This document shows positions 1-5,881 of a stretch of 6,534 bases of DNA, piece after piece (positions within the stretch are counted from its first letter, which is position 1; the number at the start of each line of letters is the position of its first letter). A program made the position numbers and the translations under genes. The stretch comes from Clostridium sp. Lineage in GTDB: Bacteria; Bacillota; Clostridia; Acetivibrionales; Acetivibrionaceae. The DNA lies in NCBI GenBank assembly GCA_012841175.1, contig DUVG01000103.1, positions 1 to 6,534 of the forward strand, read 5' to 3'. The notes beneath the pieces were generated by a model. It had not been told where the DNA came from and made no database searches. It saw only the letters and a program-made list of their open reading frames with translations.

Positions 1-35
1 GTTGGGTAGCCTCTGGCAATAATAAGGATTTTAAT
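1..35 (-). CDS. Glycosyltransferase, N-terminal 12 codons only, apparent ATT start
   Basis: Only the first 12 codons lie in the window; the gene continues past position 1. The frame reads (I/M)KILIIARGYPT. This is a typical opening of GT4 (GT-B fold) glycosyltransferases: first beta strand followed by the nucleotide-binding-fold glycine loop. The codon aligned with the usual initiator Met is ATT (35-33), not ATG, GTG or TTG. A good Shine-Dalgarno sequence, AAGGGGTGA (48-40), sits at normal spacing from it. The frame upstream is open only back to a TAA at 81-83 and contains no ATG, GTG or TTG, so no conventional in-frame start exists inside the window. The gene is probably the next member of the operon, 82 bases after the dehydrogenase stop. 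It could also use a start beyond the window, be a decayed gene, or carry a sequencing error. The family call rests on 11 residues and is therefore modest. Confidence 0.5.
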   Translation of the reverse strand, partial: MKILIIARGYP

Positions 36-39
36 AGTA

Positions 40-48
40 TCACCCCTT
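40..48 (-). promoter_or_regulatory. Ribosome-binding site supporting an ATT start
   Basis: AAGGGGTGA on the minus strand closely matches the anti-Shine-Dalgarno complement AAGGAGGTGA. The GGGG (46-43) ends seven bases before the ATT codon at 35-33. It places initiation at ATT rather than at the GTG (43-41), which is inside the site itself and in another frame. Confidence 0.6.
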
Positions 49-98
49 GAATTTAATAAATCTATGTGTAAATATGGATATTAATTTTACTAAGCACG

Positions 99-116
99 CT
101 AAATTAATATATTTAG
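99..116. repeat. AT-rich perfect inverted repeat after copy A stop
   Basis: CTAAAT (99-104) and ATTTAG (111-116) are perfect 6-base inverted arms around a 6-base TAATAT loop, ending one base before the dehydrogenase stop codon (120-118). The stem has only one G:C pair and no following T-run, so it is unlikely to be an intrinsic terminator. The rest of the 82-base gap shows nothing recognisable except the ribosome-binding site at 48-40. Confidence 0.3.
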
Positions 117-117
117 T

Positions 118-770
118 CTATAATCGCCAATAAATATATCCTTTCTCTTCAGCTTTATTTTTATTTAAAACACTCTTTACATCAATAATCACTTTTTCAC
201 TATCATTATAATCTCCAAATAATGCATCTATTTGATCTAAAGTTAAATCTCTAAATTCGTTGTGGGCAACCGCTAAAACTACACAATCTACATCTTTAAC
301 ATTATTTATATCAACTAATTCTATGTTATACTCTCTCTTTACCTCAATAGCATCGGCTTCTGGGTCAACAATTATAGGTTGAATACCATATTCTCTTAGT
401 CTGTTAATAATATCCACAACTTTTGAATTCCTTGAATCAGGAGTGTTTTCTTTGAATGTAACACCTAAAATCGCCACCTTAGATTGCTTGACCACTTTAT
501 TAGAAAGCACCAACTTTTTAATTATTGCATCTGCAACAAATTCACCCATGCCATCGTTGATTTTTCGTCCGGATAGAATAATCTGACTATGATAACCTAA
601 TTTTTCAGCTTCATAAAGAAAATAATAAGGATCTACTCCTATACAATGTCCACCAACAAGACCTGGATAAAACTTAAGAGCATTCCACTTCGTATTCATT
701 GCTTCAATTACTTCTTTAGTATCAATTCCTATTCTATCAAAAACCATGGCGAGTTCATTCATAAACGCAA
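118..770 (-). repeat. Direct repeat arm 1 (dehydrogenase copy A, 3' half)
   Basis: This segment aligns without gaps to 5882-6534 at a constant offset of 5764 bases and in the same orientation. In the 110 bases 661-770 I counted 87 matches (79%). The longest exact run I noticed is 18 bases (619-636 against 6383-6400). It is a repeat by paralogy, not a mobile-element end. Confidence 0.85.
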
Positions 771-1434
771 TATTTATATCTCTTTGACTATTCTCGGCTA
801 CTTTTGCAGCTTCTGCAACTTTAATTGAGCTAGCTTTATGAACACCTGCTTGAATAATTAGCTCGTAAACTTTAGCAATTTCATATAAGCTTTCTTCATC
901 GATTCCCGATACAATCTTAACTATATTCTCTAGCCTATGTACTTTATCACCAGGATTAATACGTTCAGGCGAATATCCAACTTTAAAGTCCTCTCCACAA
1001 ATTAATCCTGATTCTTTTTCTAATATTGGAATGCAAATATCCTCAGTTACCCCAGGGTAAACAGTGGATTCGTAAACAACAATAGAACCCTTGGTTAAGT
1101 TACGGGCAACAATCCTACTGGCACCTTCTACAGGTGATAAATCCGGTGTCTTATCCAAATTTATCGGCGTCGGAACTGCAATAATATAAAACTTAGCTTC
1201 ACTCAAAATGTTTTCGTCACTTGTAAAAACTACTGTAGATTCTCTTATAGCTTTATTACCAACTTCATCCGTAGGATCAATACCCTTTCTATATATCTCT
1301 ATCTTTTGGGCATTAATATCATAACCTATTACATTAACCTTTTTCGAAAAAGCAATCGCTAAAGGCAAACCTACATACCCTAGACCAATAACTGCTATTT
1401 TCTCTTTTTTACTTTTTATTTTTTCATATAACAT
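118..1434 (-). CDS. UDP-N-acetylhexosamine 6-dehydrogenase (TviB/WbpO-like), copy A
   Basis: This 438-residue NAD-dependent UDP-glucose/GDP-mannose dehydrogenase-family enzyme oxidises C6 of a UDP-sugar to a uronic acid in the cytosol. The N-terminal Rossmann domain has GLGYVGLP at 17-24, followed by AVPTPIN (86-92), ESTVYPG (122-128) and GYSPERINPGD (153-163). The central domain has AEAAKVAEN (207-215) with Lys211 and Asn215 at the expected catalytic sites, then GGHCIGVDPYY with nucleophile Cys264. The C-terminal UDP-binding domain has FKENTPDSRNSK (327-338). The YSPERINPGD and GGHCIGVDPYY forms are typical of the TviB/VipA, WbpO and WbpA group, so UDP-GlcNAc or UDP-GalNAc is the likely substrate rather than UDP-glucose; which one cannot be read from sequence. 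Length is normal. The ATG start is supported by AAAGGAAG (1448-1441) six bases upstream. A related copy begins the glycosyltransferase block (5882-6534). Confidence 0.93.
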   Translation of the reverse strand: MLYEKIKSKKEKIAVIGLGYVGLPLAIAFSKKVNVIGYDINAQKIEIYRKGIDPTDEVGNKAIRESTVVFTSDENILSEAKFYIIAVPTPINLDKTPDLSPVEGASRIVARNLTKGSIVVYESTVYPGVTEDICIPILEKESGLICGEDFKVGYSPERINPGDKVHRLENIVKIVSGIDEESLYEIAKVYELIIQAGVHKASSIKVAEAAKVAENSQRDINIAFMNELAMVFDRIGIDTKEVIEAMNTKWNALKFYPGLVGGHCIGVDPYYFLYEAEKLGYHSQIILSGRKINDGMGEFVADAIIKKLVLSNKVVKQSKVAILGVTFKENTPDSRNSKVVDIINRLREYGIQPIIVDPEADAIEVKREYNIELVDINNVKDVDCVVLAVAHNEFRDLTLDQIDALFGDYNDSEKVIIDVKSVLNKNKAEEKGYIYWRL

Positions 1435-1469
1435 ACATATCTTCCTTTGCTAATAAAATGGATCCATAA

Positions 1470-2630
1470 TTATTCTTCAATTGCCTTTTTTGCAATTTGG
1501 CAGTATGAGAAATTTGGAATACCTTGTTCAGTCGATACTATTAACATCTCTGAATACAATTCTGGGTTGTTATATATTGACATTATTACTTCCTTAATTT
1601 CATCAACATTTTCATTCTCAATAAAGGCACAATTTCCGCCCAGATCCACATGTTGAAACCCTTCCCATTTTCTAAATACGCAAGGTAACCCTAATCCTAT
1701 AGATTGTTCCCATAGAACAGAATGAGTCCCTGGAAACACGGCTAAATCTGATGCCATTAAATAATCACTACTTTCTTCTGCCTTAATCCATCCAATATAT
1801 CTCATGTGATTATAATTCAACAGTTCTTCAAATTCACTCCTTATATCATCATCGGGTATTCCAAAAATAATTAATACTATGTTTGAAATATTTAATTCGT
1901 TTACGGCTTGCATTAACAAATGGATGTTTTTTCTTCTATCAATTTTTCCTCCAGTAATTAAAACAAAATCATCTTCATTAATATTGATTTTATTTCTTAT
2001 AGCAGAACGTATTTTCTCTCTATTTTTAAAATCAATAGAGCTGTCATCTAGCCCCATGACCAATAACTCTACTTTTTCCTTAGAAATACCATACATAGAT
2101 TTAAAAAACTCAACTCTTGCTGGAAGTACTCCGTAAAATTTCTGAGTATACGGTTCAATCTTCTTTGCGCACCACTTATAAATTATACCATGCAAAATAT
2201 TCTTTGATATCCAGTTCTTTGCGCTGTTAATATAATCTGTATGTCCGTCTACATAAATTTTTGTTTCCGGATTATTGCTGACATAATCAACAATATCTAT
2301 GATGCTAATAAATTGAAGACCATGAATAAAAATAATATCGGGTTTAAAAGAATATAATACTTCTGTTACACCAGAGTAAATGCGTAACTTTCTCATTATA
2401 AAATGAGGCAATATCCTCTTATAAGGAACCCTTGTTATTGGAATGCCAGATTCAGTATAGTATGAACTAGGTCCTACATACCCTATTTTTTTACTATCAA
2501 TATATGTTTCTGTCGATGCGAGAATAGAAACTTCATGTCCTTGTATTTTGTGCATCTTGGGCAATATATTTTCTTGATAACCATAACCATCTATATAGAA
2601 ATTTGCTAAACAACAATGCAATATTTTCAT
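1470..2630 (-). CDS. GT4-type glycosyltransferase with altered EX7E region
   Basis: This 386-residue protein has a GT-B glycosyltransferase layout. The N-terminal acceptor domain opens MKILHCCLANFYIDGYGYQEN and continues with GHEVSILAS (31-39), KPDIIFIHG (96-104) and YVDGHTDY (126-133). The C-terminal donor domain has GGKIDRRKN (227-235), RYIGWI (277-282), DLAVFPGTHSVLWEQSIGLGLP (295-316) and HVDLGGN (327-333). It probably transfers a sugar from a nucleotide donor to a lipid-linked acceptor at the cytoplasmic membrane face; donor and linkage cannot be deduced. Only the second glutamate of the usual EX7E motif is evident (Glu308), and the loop between FP and that Glu is shorter than in textbook GT4 enzymes. 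I see no transmembrane segment. The start is supported by AGGGTGA (2641-2635), which overlaps the stop of the small ORF upstream, implying translational coupling. The dehydrogenase follows after 35 bases. Confidence 0.87.
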   Translation of the reverse strand: MKILHCCLANFYIDGYGYQENILPKMHKIQGHEVSILASTETYIDSKKIGYVGPSSYYTESGIPITRVPYKRILPHFIMRKLRIYSGVTEVLYSFKPDIIFIHGLQFISIIDIVDYVSNNPETKIYVDGHTDYINSAKNWISKNILHGIIYKWCAKKIEPYTQKFYGVLPARVEFFKSMYGISKEKVELLVMGLDDSSIDFKNREKIRSAIRNKININEDDFVLITGGKIDRRKNIHLLMQAVNELNISNIVLIIFGIPDDDIRSEFEELLNYNHMRYIGWIKAEESSDYLMASDLAVFPGTHSVLWEQSIGLGLPCVFRKWEGFQHVDLGGNCAFIENENVDEIKEVIMSIYNNPELYSEMLIVSTEQGIPNFSYCQIAKKAIEE

Positions 2631-2634
2631 TTTT

Positions 2635-2751
2635 TCACCCTACCAATAAACTCTTGTGGATTAGTTTTATTTTTCCTTTTGCTCTTTTCGCTAAGATTCT
2701 TTTATTAAGCTGTCCTCTTAATATATTAATATTTGCTTGAAGATTCTTCAT
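2635..2751 (-). CDS. Small basic ORF, 38 aa, unknown function
   Basis: ATG (2751-2749) to TGA (2637-2635) encodes 38 residues beginning MKNLQANINILRGQLNKR. I do not recognise it. It has seven Lys, three Arg, no Asp or Glu, and one His, so it is strongly cationic. The central part (about residues 8-31) could form an amphipathic helix; there is no signal peptide or membrane segment. A strong Shine-Dalgarno sequence, AAAAGGAGA (2766-2758), lies seven bases from the start by its AGGAG core. The stop overlaps the ribosome-binding site of the next glycosyltransferase gene, whose ATG is four bases further on. It fills an otherwise unexplained 151-base gap in a tightly packed operon. It is also in frame with the beta-propeller gene upstream, with no stop in the ten codons between. 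It could be a real small protein, a coupling leader, or a remnant of a larger gene. Confidence 0.5.
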   Translation of the reverse strand: MKNLQANINILRGQLNKRILAKRAKGKIKLIHKSLLVG

Positions 2752-2757
2752 TCCAGT

Positions 2758-2766
2758 TCTCCTTTT
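2758..2766 (-). promoter_or_regulatory. Strong ribosome-binding site of the small ORF
   Basis: AAAAGGAGA followed by ACTGGA and ATG is among the best Shine-Dalgarno and start combinations in the window. It is better than those of several larger genes here. It is the main reason to treat 2751-2635 as translated. Confidence 0.6.
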
Positions 2767-2781
2767 TATCGGAATTGAAGG

Positions 2782-3765
2782 TCATTCTTTTAATCCAATT
2801 AAATTATACATTAACTCATTTAATTCTTCTTGATTATTTATAAATTCTACCAATCCGTAACCAAAATACTTAGTGTGTAAAGCATCCTTTTTAAACTCTA
2901 AATACTTGTCCCAATTTTGCCCATCTAAAGTTCTGTATATGATGGCTTTATGTCTTTTCCTATCTTCAATAGTAGTAGCAATATACATTTCATTACTTTT
3001 TGCTCTTGCTGAATAGTATGCCGGTCCATCTATTTGTTGTAATTTTTCTACTCTATTACTCTCTAGATTATATCTCATAATATAATTCGTACCACTTGGA
3101 TTGTCTGTACCCCAATATAAAAACTTGTTTGTTTGTAAAAGCGATACAGCCCTCCACATTTGAGATCCACCACCAATTACCTGTAATATATGATTAATTA
3201 AATCAAATTTATAGATTCCACATTCATCATCGAGGTCACCTGTACCTATGTATAAATAATTAGAGTTATTAATATCCTCTTGAATAAAATGTATATGCCT
3301 AATGTCATTAAATGTATATACTATTTCTTTTTTATCATTTATATAGTTATACTTATAAACATGAATTGGCTCTCTTCCTTTATTCCCATAGTATTCACTA
3401 TATATTATATAATCCTCTTTATAAACCACTCCTTTCCTTAATGGCCTGGAACCATTATTTATCTCTAATGTGTTTATTAAGTTTCTGTTCTCATAAAACA
3501 AAATTTTGCCTTTTATTATAACGCAATCAATGTTGCTATTAATTTTGTAAAAATTATGTATCCCATGTCTTAGTGCTCTATTATAAAGGTTGAAATAATT
3601 AATTTTACCTAATTCACTAATTGTCAGATATTTCATGCCTTTAGATCCCTCTTTGTCTTTTATAATTATTTTATTACCATGACTTAGAAAAATCATATCG
3701 TTGAAATACATCTGTTTTTTCATTTGTTGCAAAGCCTTTCTAAACAGGGGTTTAATAATTAACAT
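2782..3765 (-). CDS. Probable beta-propeller protein of a glycan operon, unknown function
   Basis: This 327-residue protein is rich in aromatic residues and short strands. It shows about six or seven repeats in which a strand like YIIYSEYY, YLYIGTGD, FLYWGTD or MYIATTIE leads to a second strand like IHVYKYN, GIYKFD, YIMRYN or AIIYRTL. This is the pattern of a beta-propeller. TLDGQNW (279-285) resembles the Asp-box (S/T-x-D-x-G-x-x-W) of sialidase/BNR propellers. Other likely conserved points are RHIHF (156-160), TGDLDDECGIY (175-185), GGGSQMWR (198-205) and WGTD (218-221). I see no signal peptide or transmembrane helix, so a cytoplasmic location is likeliest. Its place between glycosyltransferase genes suggests glycan handling or a scaffold role, but no activity can be assigned. 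The ATG at 3765 has only a weak ribosome-binding site; Met15 (3723) and Met19 (3711) are alternative starts. Confidence 0.75.
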   Translation of the reverse strand: MLIIKPLFRKALQQMKKQMYFNDMIFLSHGNKIIIKDKEGSKGMKYLTISELGKINYFNLYNRALRHGIHNFYKINSNIDCVIIKGKILFYENRNLINTLEINNGSRPLRKGVVYKEDYIIYSEYYGNKGREPIHVYKYNYINDKKEIVYTFNDIRHIHFIQEDINNSNYLYIGTGDLDDECGIYKFDLINHILQVIGGGSQMWRAVSLLQTNKFLYWGTDNPSGTNYIMRYNLESNRVEKLQQIDGPAYYSARAKSNEMYIATTIEDRKRHKAIIYRTLDGQNWDKYLEFKKDALHTKYFGYGLVEFINNQEELNELMYNLIGLKE

Positions 3766-3810
3766 TAACTAGCATTCACACTTATCAGTAAAAAGTAGTT
3801 TTTATATATA

Positions 3811-4713
3811 TCAAAGCTTGTAAACACCATCAAAATTACAAACATTCTTCGTATCTAAAATCAATTTATCCACAAGTTCCTTTTCATTTTTACTATAGTA
3901 TTTATAATCTCCCAAATTGAATAATATTGATTTTACAAGTCTTGTAAAGATTAATTCCTTTTGATTACATAATAACATGTAATATTCAGCATTGTTAATA
4001 TTTTTTGATACTAACTCTATAACATCCAAGGTTCGCTTCGCATTTTTAGTGTTTGTAATTGAACCCTTTCTTTCCATACGATGATTGTACCAATAAAAAT
4101 TTAAAATTGTAAATTTGTTTGCATACAAAAATAATTTTGAGGTCCAATCTATATCCTCGTGAAAATAACCTACTGCAAATTCTAAATTATTCTTTTTTAT
4201 CAGCTCATTTTTCACAACATATCTAACAGCTGGCCACAAGCTATTCGAGTTGCTAAACATCCACTCCAAAATTTTTTCCTTATCACTATTTAACAAATTA
4301 TCAACTGGCATATTTCCATCCATAAATTTTATATTGGCGTCTGGATACACCTTTTTTATTTTTGTTATCATCACATCTGGCTTTTGGGATTTTTCTAGCT
4401 GATCTTGAAATTTTTCCAGAGAGCCTAGTTCAATATAATCATCACTATCAATAAAAACAATGTATTCACCTTTAGCCCGCGTTAGGCCTATATTTCTCGC
4501 ATCAGATAACCCCCCGTTTTTTTTATGAATAACCGTGACATTATCGTGAGCCGATGCTATTTCATCGCATATCTTACCTGAATTATCGGTAGACCCATCA
4601 TTAATTAAAATAACCTCATAGTTCTTTAGTGTTTGATTAAATATACTATTCACACATTGATATAAATACTTTTCTATATTATACACGGGAACAACTAAAC
4701 TGAAGTTAACCAT
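3811..4713 (-). CDS. GT2 family glycosyltransferase
   Basis: This 300-residue protein has a GT-A fold and is an inverting family 2 glycosyltransferase. The N-terminal domain has LVVPVYNIEKYL (6-17), INDGSTDNS (37-45), NGGLSDARNIGL (66-77) and the metal/nucleotide-binding IDSDDY (88-93). The acceptor side has HEDIDW (185-190), whose acidic pair fits the catalytic base region, and RKGSIT (215-220), as in many capsular GT2 enzymes. It would add one sugar of the repeat unit on the cytoplasmic side; donor and acceptor are unknown. The C-terminal third is less conserved and has no clear membrane helix. Its ATG lies one base after the TAA of the preceding glycosyltransferase gene. Its ribosome-binding site AAAAGGATAG is inside that gene's last codons, so the two are probably translationally coupled. 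A 45-base AT-rich gap follows it. Confidence 0.92.
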   Translation of the reverse strand: MVNFSLVVPVYNIEKYLYQCVNSIFNQTLKNYEVILINDGSTDNSGKICDEIASAHDNVTVIHKKNGGLSDARNIGLTRAKGEYIVFIDSDDYIELGSLEKFQDQLEKSQKPDVMITKIKKVYPDANIKFMDGNMPVDNLLNSDKEKILEWMFSNSNSLWPAVRYVVKNELIKKNNLEFAVGYFHEDIDWTSKLFLYANKFTILNFYWYNHRMERKGSITNTKNAKRTLDVIELVSKNINNAEYYMLLCNQKELIFTRLVKSILFNLGDYKYYSKNEKELVDKLILDTKNVCNFDGVYKL

Positions 4714-4714
4714 T

Positions 4715-5857
4715 TTAATCTATCCTTTTATACAAATTTATACGATTATTTCTTTTATTCATTTTTAAATACATATTGATATATTCATTGGTAATTTTAT
4801 CCCAATCAAACCTATTTACTTTTGCTATACAATTCTTCGAGATAGCTTCATAATTTTCTATGATATCTCTTACTCTCCTTTCAATCTCCTCAGCTGAATT
4901 ATATCGGACAGAATAACCAACCTCTCCTTCATTAAACTGCCCATCAAATCCTTGCCCTCTAGTGTAAATAACAGGCAACCCTTGACTCATAGCCTCTGCA
5001 TAAACAAGACCAAAGGTTTCATGGATTGAAGGTAGGATAAATATATCGTTTTTCCGGTATATTTTAATTAATTCTTCTTTTGAAACATATCCTAAGTAAT
5101 TTACATATTCTAATTCTTTTATTTTATCAAATATCTTTTGGTCTTTTATTTTGCCTACTACATTCAACTTGATTTCGCAGCCCTTTTCAAGTAATATTTC
5201 TATTGCACTTATAGTGGTTATAATGTTTTTGTTTTTATCAATATCCCCTATTTGCAATAGTTGTAATTTGTTGTAGAGTTTTTGTCTTGGAGAACCAGCA
5301 TTGTTAAACCAAAATTCATCAATACCATTTGGAATAATTGAAACTTTGCTGTTAATTGTCTCCCGGAGGTTTTGAGGTATATATTTTTCTATTACTAGCT
5401 CTTTATAAGGTTTTGATAAAAAAATTATCTGACCTGCTTCCCTTAATATTTCTAATCCTATTTTTCTTAAATGAATCATCCTTTTAAAAAATAGATTTAC
5501 ATCGGTATTTCTTACTGCGACAATATATGGTATTCCATATTCTTTTTTCAATCTCATTGCTATGTATCCATTTGAAAATAAGGAGTGTGCGTGGATTATA
5601 GAGAAATCTTTTATATTATATTTTTCTTGTATATCTTTATAAATTTTTTGATGCTTGATATGAAAAATGAATCTATCGTATTTACTATGGTTTTTACTAA
5701 CCGTAGTATATTCACCATAATCAAATTCATTTATATCAAAACTTACAGGAGTCGGCACAAAAACTTGAATATCCAAACCGTTTTTTATTTGGTTTTTATA
5801 TAAGTTTTTATAAAATTTACTAGAGCCGTAATATGAATTAATATGTAATACTTTCAT
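4715..5857 (-). CDS. GT4 family glycosyltransferase with canonical EX7E motif
   Basis: This 380-residue GT-B retaining glycosyltransferase has an N-terminal domain opening MKVLHINSYYGSSKFYKNLY, with HAHS at 89-92 and VAVRNTD at 114-120. The donor-binding domain has IPNGID (175-180), IGDIDKNKN (203-211), YLGYVS (254-259) and HETFGLVYAEAMSQGLPV (279-296), whose EX7E glutamates are Glu280 and Glu288. It transfers a sugar from a nucleotide donor to a glycan intermediate; the specificity is not readable. The ATG at 5857 is chosen because GAGGG (5867-5863) lies five bases upstream. A TTG at 5869 would add only four residues and has no ribosome-binding site. The tail is basic (KMNKRNNRINLYKR), which may favour membrane contact. 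It follows dehydrogenase copy B by 24 bases and nearly touches the GT2 gene. Confidence 0.92.
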   Translation of the reverse strand: MKVLHINSYYGSSKFYKNLYKNQIKNGLDIQVFVPTPVSFDINEFDYGEYTTVSKNHSKYDRFIFHIKHQKIYKDIQEKYNIKDFSIIHAHSLFSNGYIAMRLKKEYGIPYIVAVRNTDVNLFFKRMIHLRKIGLEILREAGQIIFLSKPYKELVIEKYIPQNLRETINSKVSIIPNGIDEFWFNNAGSPRQKLYNKLQLLQIGDIDKNKNIITTISAIEILLEKGCEIKLNVVGKIKDQKIFDKIKELEYVNYLGYVSKEELIKIYRKNDIFILPSIHETFGLVYAEAMSQGLPVIYTRGQGFDGQFNEGEVGYSVRYNSAEEIERRVRDIIENYEAISKNCIAKVNRFDWDKITNEYINMYLKMNKRNNRINLYKRID

Positions 5858-5862
5858 CTTAA

Positions 5863-5867
5863 CCCTC
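5863..5867 (-). promoter_or_regulatory. Ribosome-binding site fixing the GT4 start at 5857
   Basis: GAGGG followed by TTAAG and ATG gives normal spacing. The site overlaps the upstream in-frame TTG (5869-5867), so initiation at that TTG would bury the site within the coding region. Confidence 0.65.
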
Positions 5868-5881
5868 AACTTTAATAACTA

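Noticed and set aside
41..43. GTG as start of the leftmost gene
   Set aside because: It lies inside the AAGGGGTGA ribosome-binding site, is in a different frame, and its translation does not resemble a glycosyltransferase N-terminus.
646..828. Plus-strand ORF of 60 codons
   Set aside because: It lies wholly antisense to the most conserved part of dehydrogenase copy A, has low-complexity Ile/Asn/Ser-rich composition and no convincing ribosome-binding site.
1447..2136. Plus-strand ORFs at 1447-1656 and 1879-2136
   Set aside because: Both are antisense to the GT4-like gene 1470-2630, have no recognisable domain, and arise from AT-rich complementary codons.
3312..3521. Plus-strand ORF rich in Leu, Tyr and His
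   Set aside because: It is the antisense shadow of the beta-propeller gene; its hydrophobic look follows from the Asn/Lys/Tyr-rich codons on the other strand.
3789..3804. TAAAAA-GTAG-TTTTTA inverted repeat as a terminator
   Set aside because: The 6-bp stem is all A:T with no G:C pairs, lies inside an apparent operon, and is not followed by a proper T-tract; it is likely an AT-rich coincidence.
3766..3830. Internal promoter before the beta-propeller gene
   Set aside because: TTTACA- and TATATA-like hexamers occur, but none of the pairs I tried has 16-18 base spacing with a good -10 box; AT-rich DNA gives such matches easily.
5858..5869. TTG start for the GT4 gene at 5869
   Set aside because: There is no ribosome-binding site before the TTG, whereas GAGGG lies five bases before the ATG at 5857, which also gives the usual MKVLHI-type terminus.
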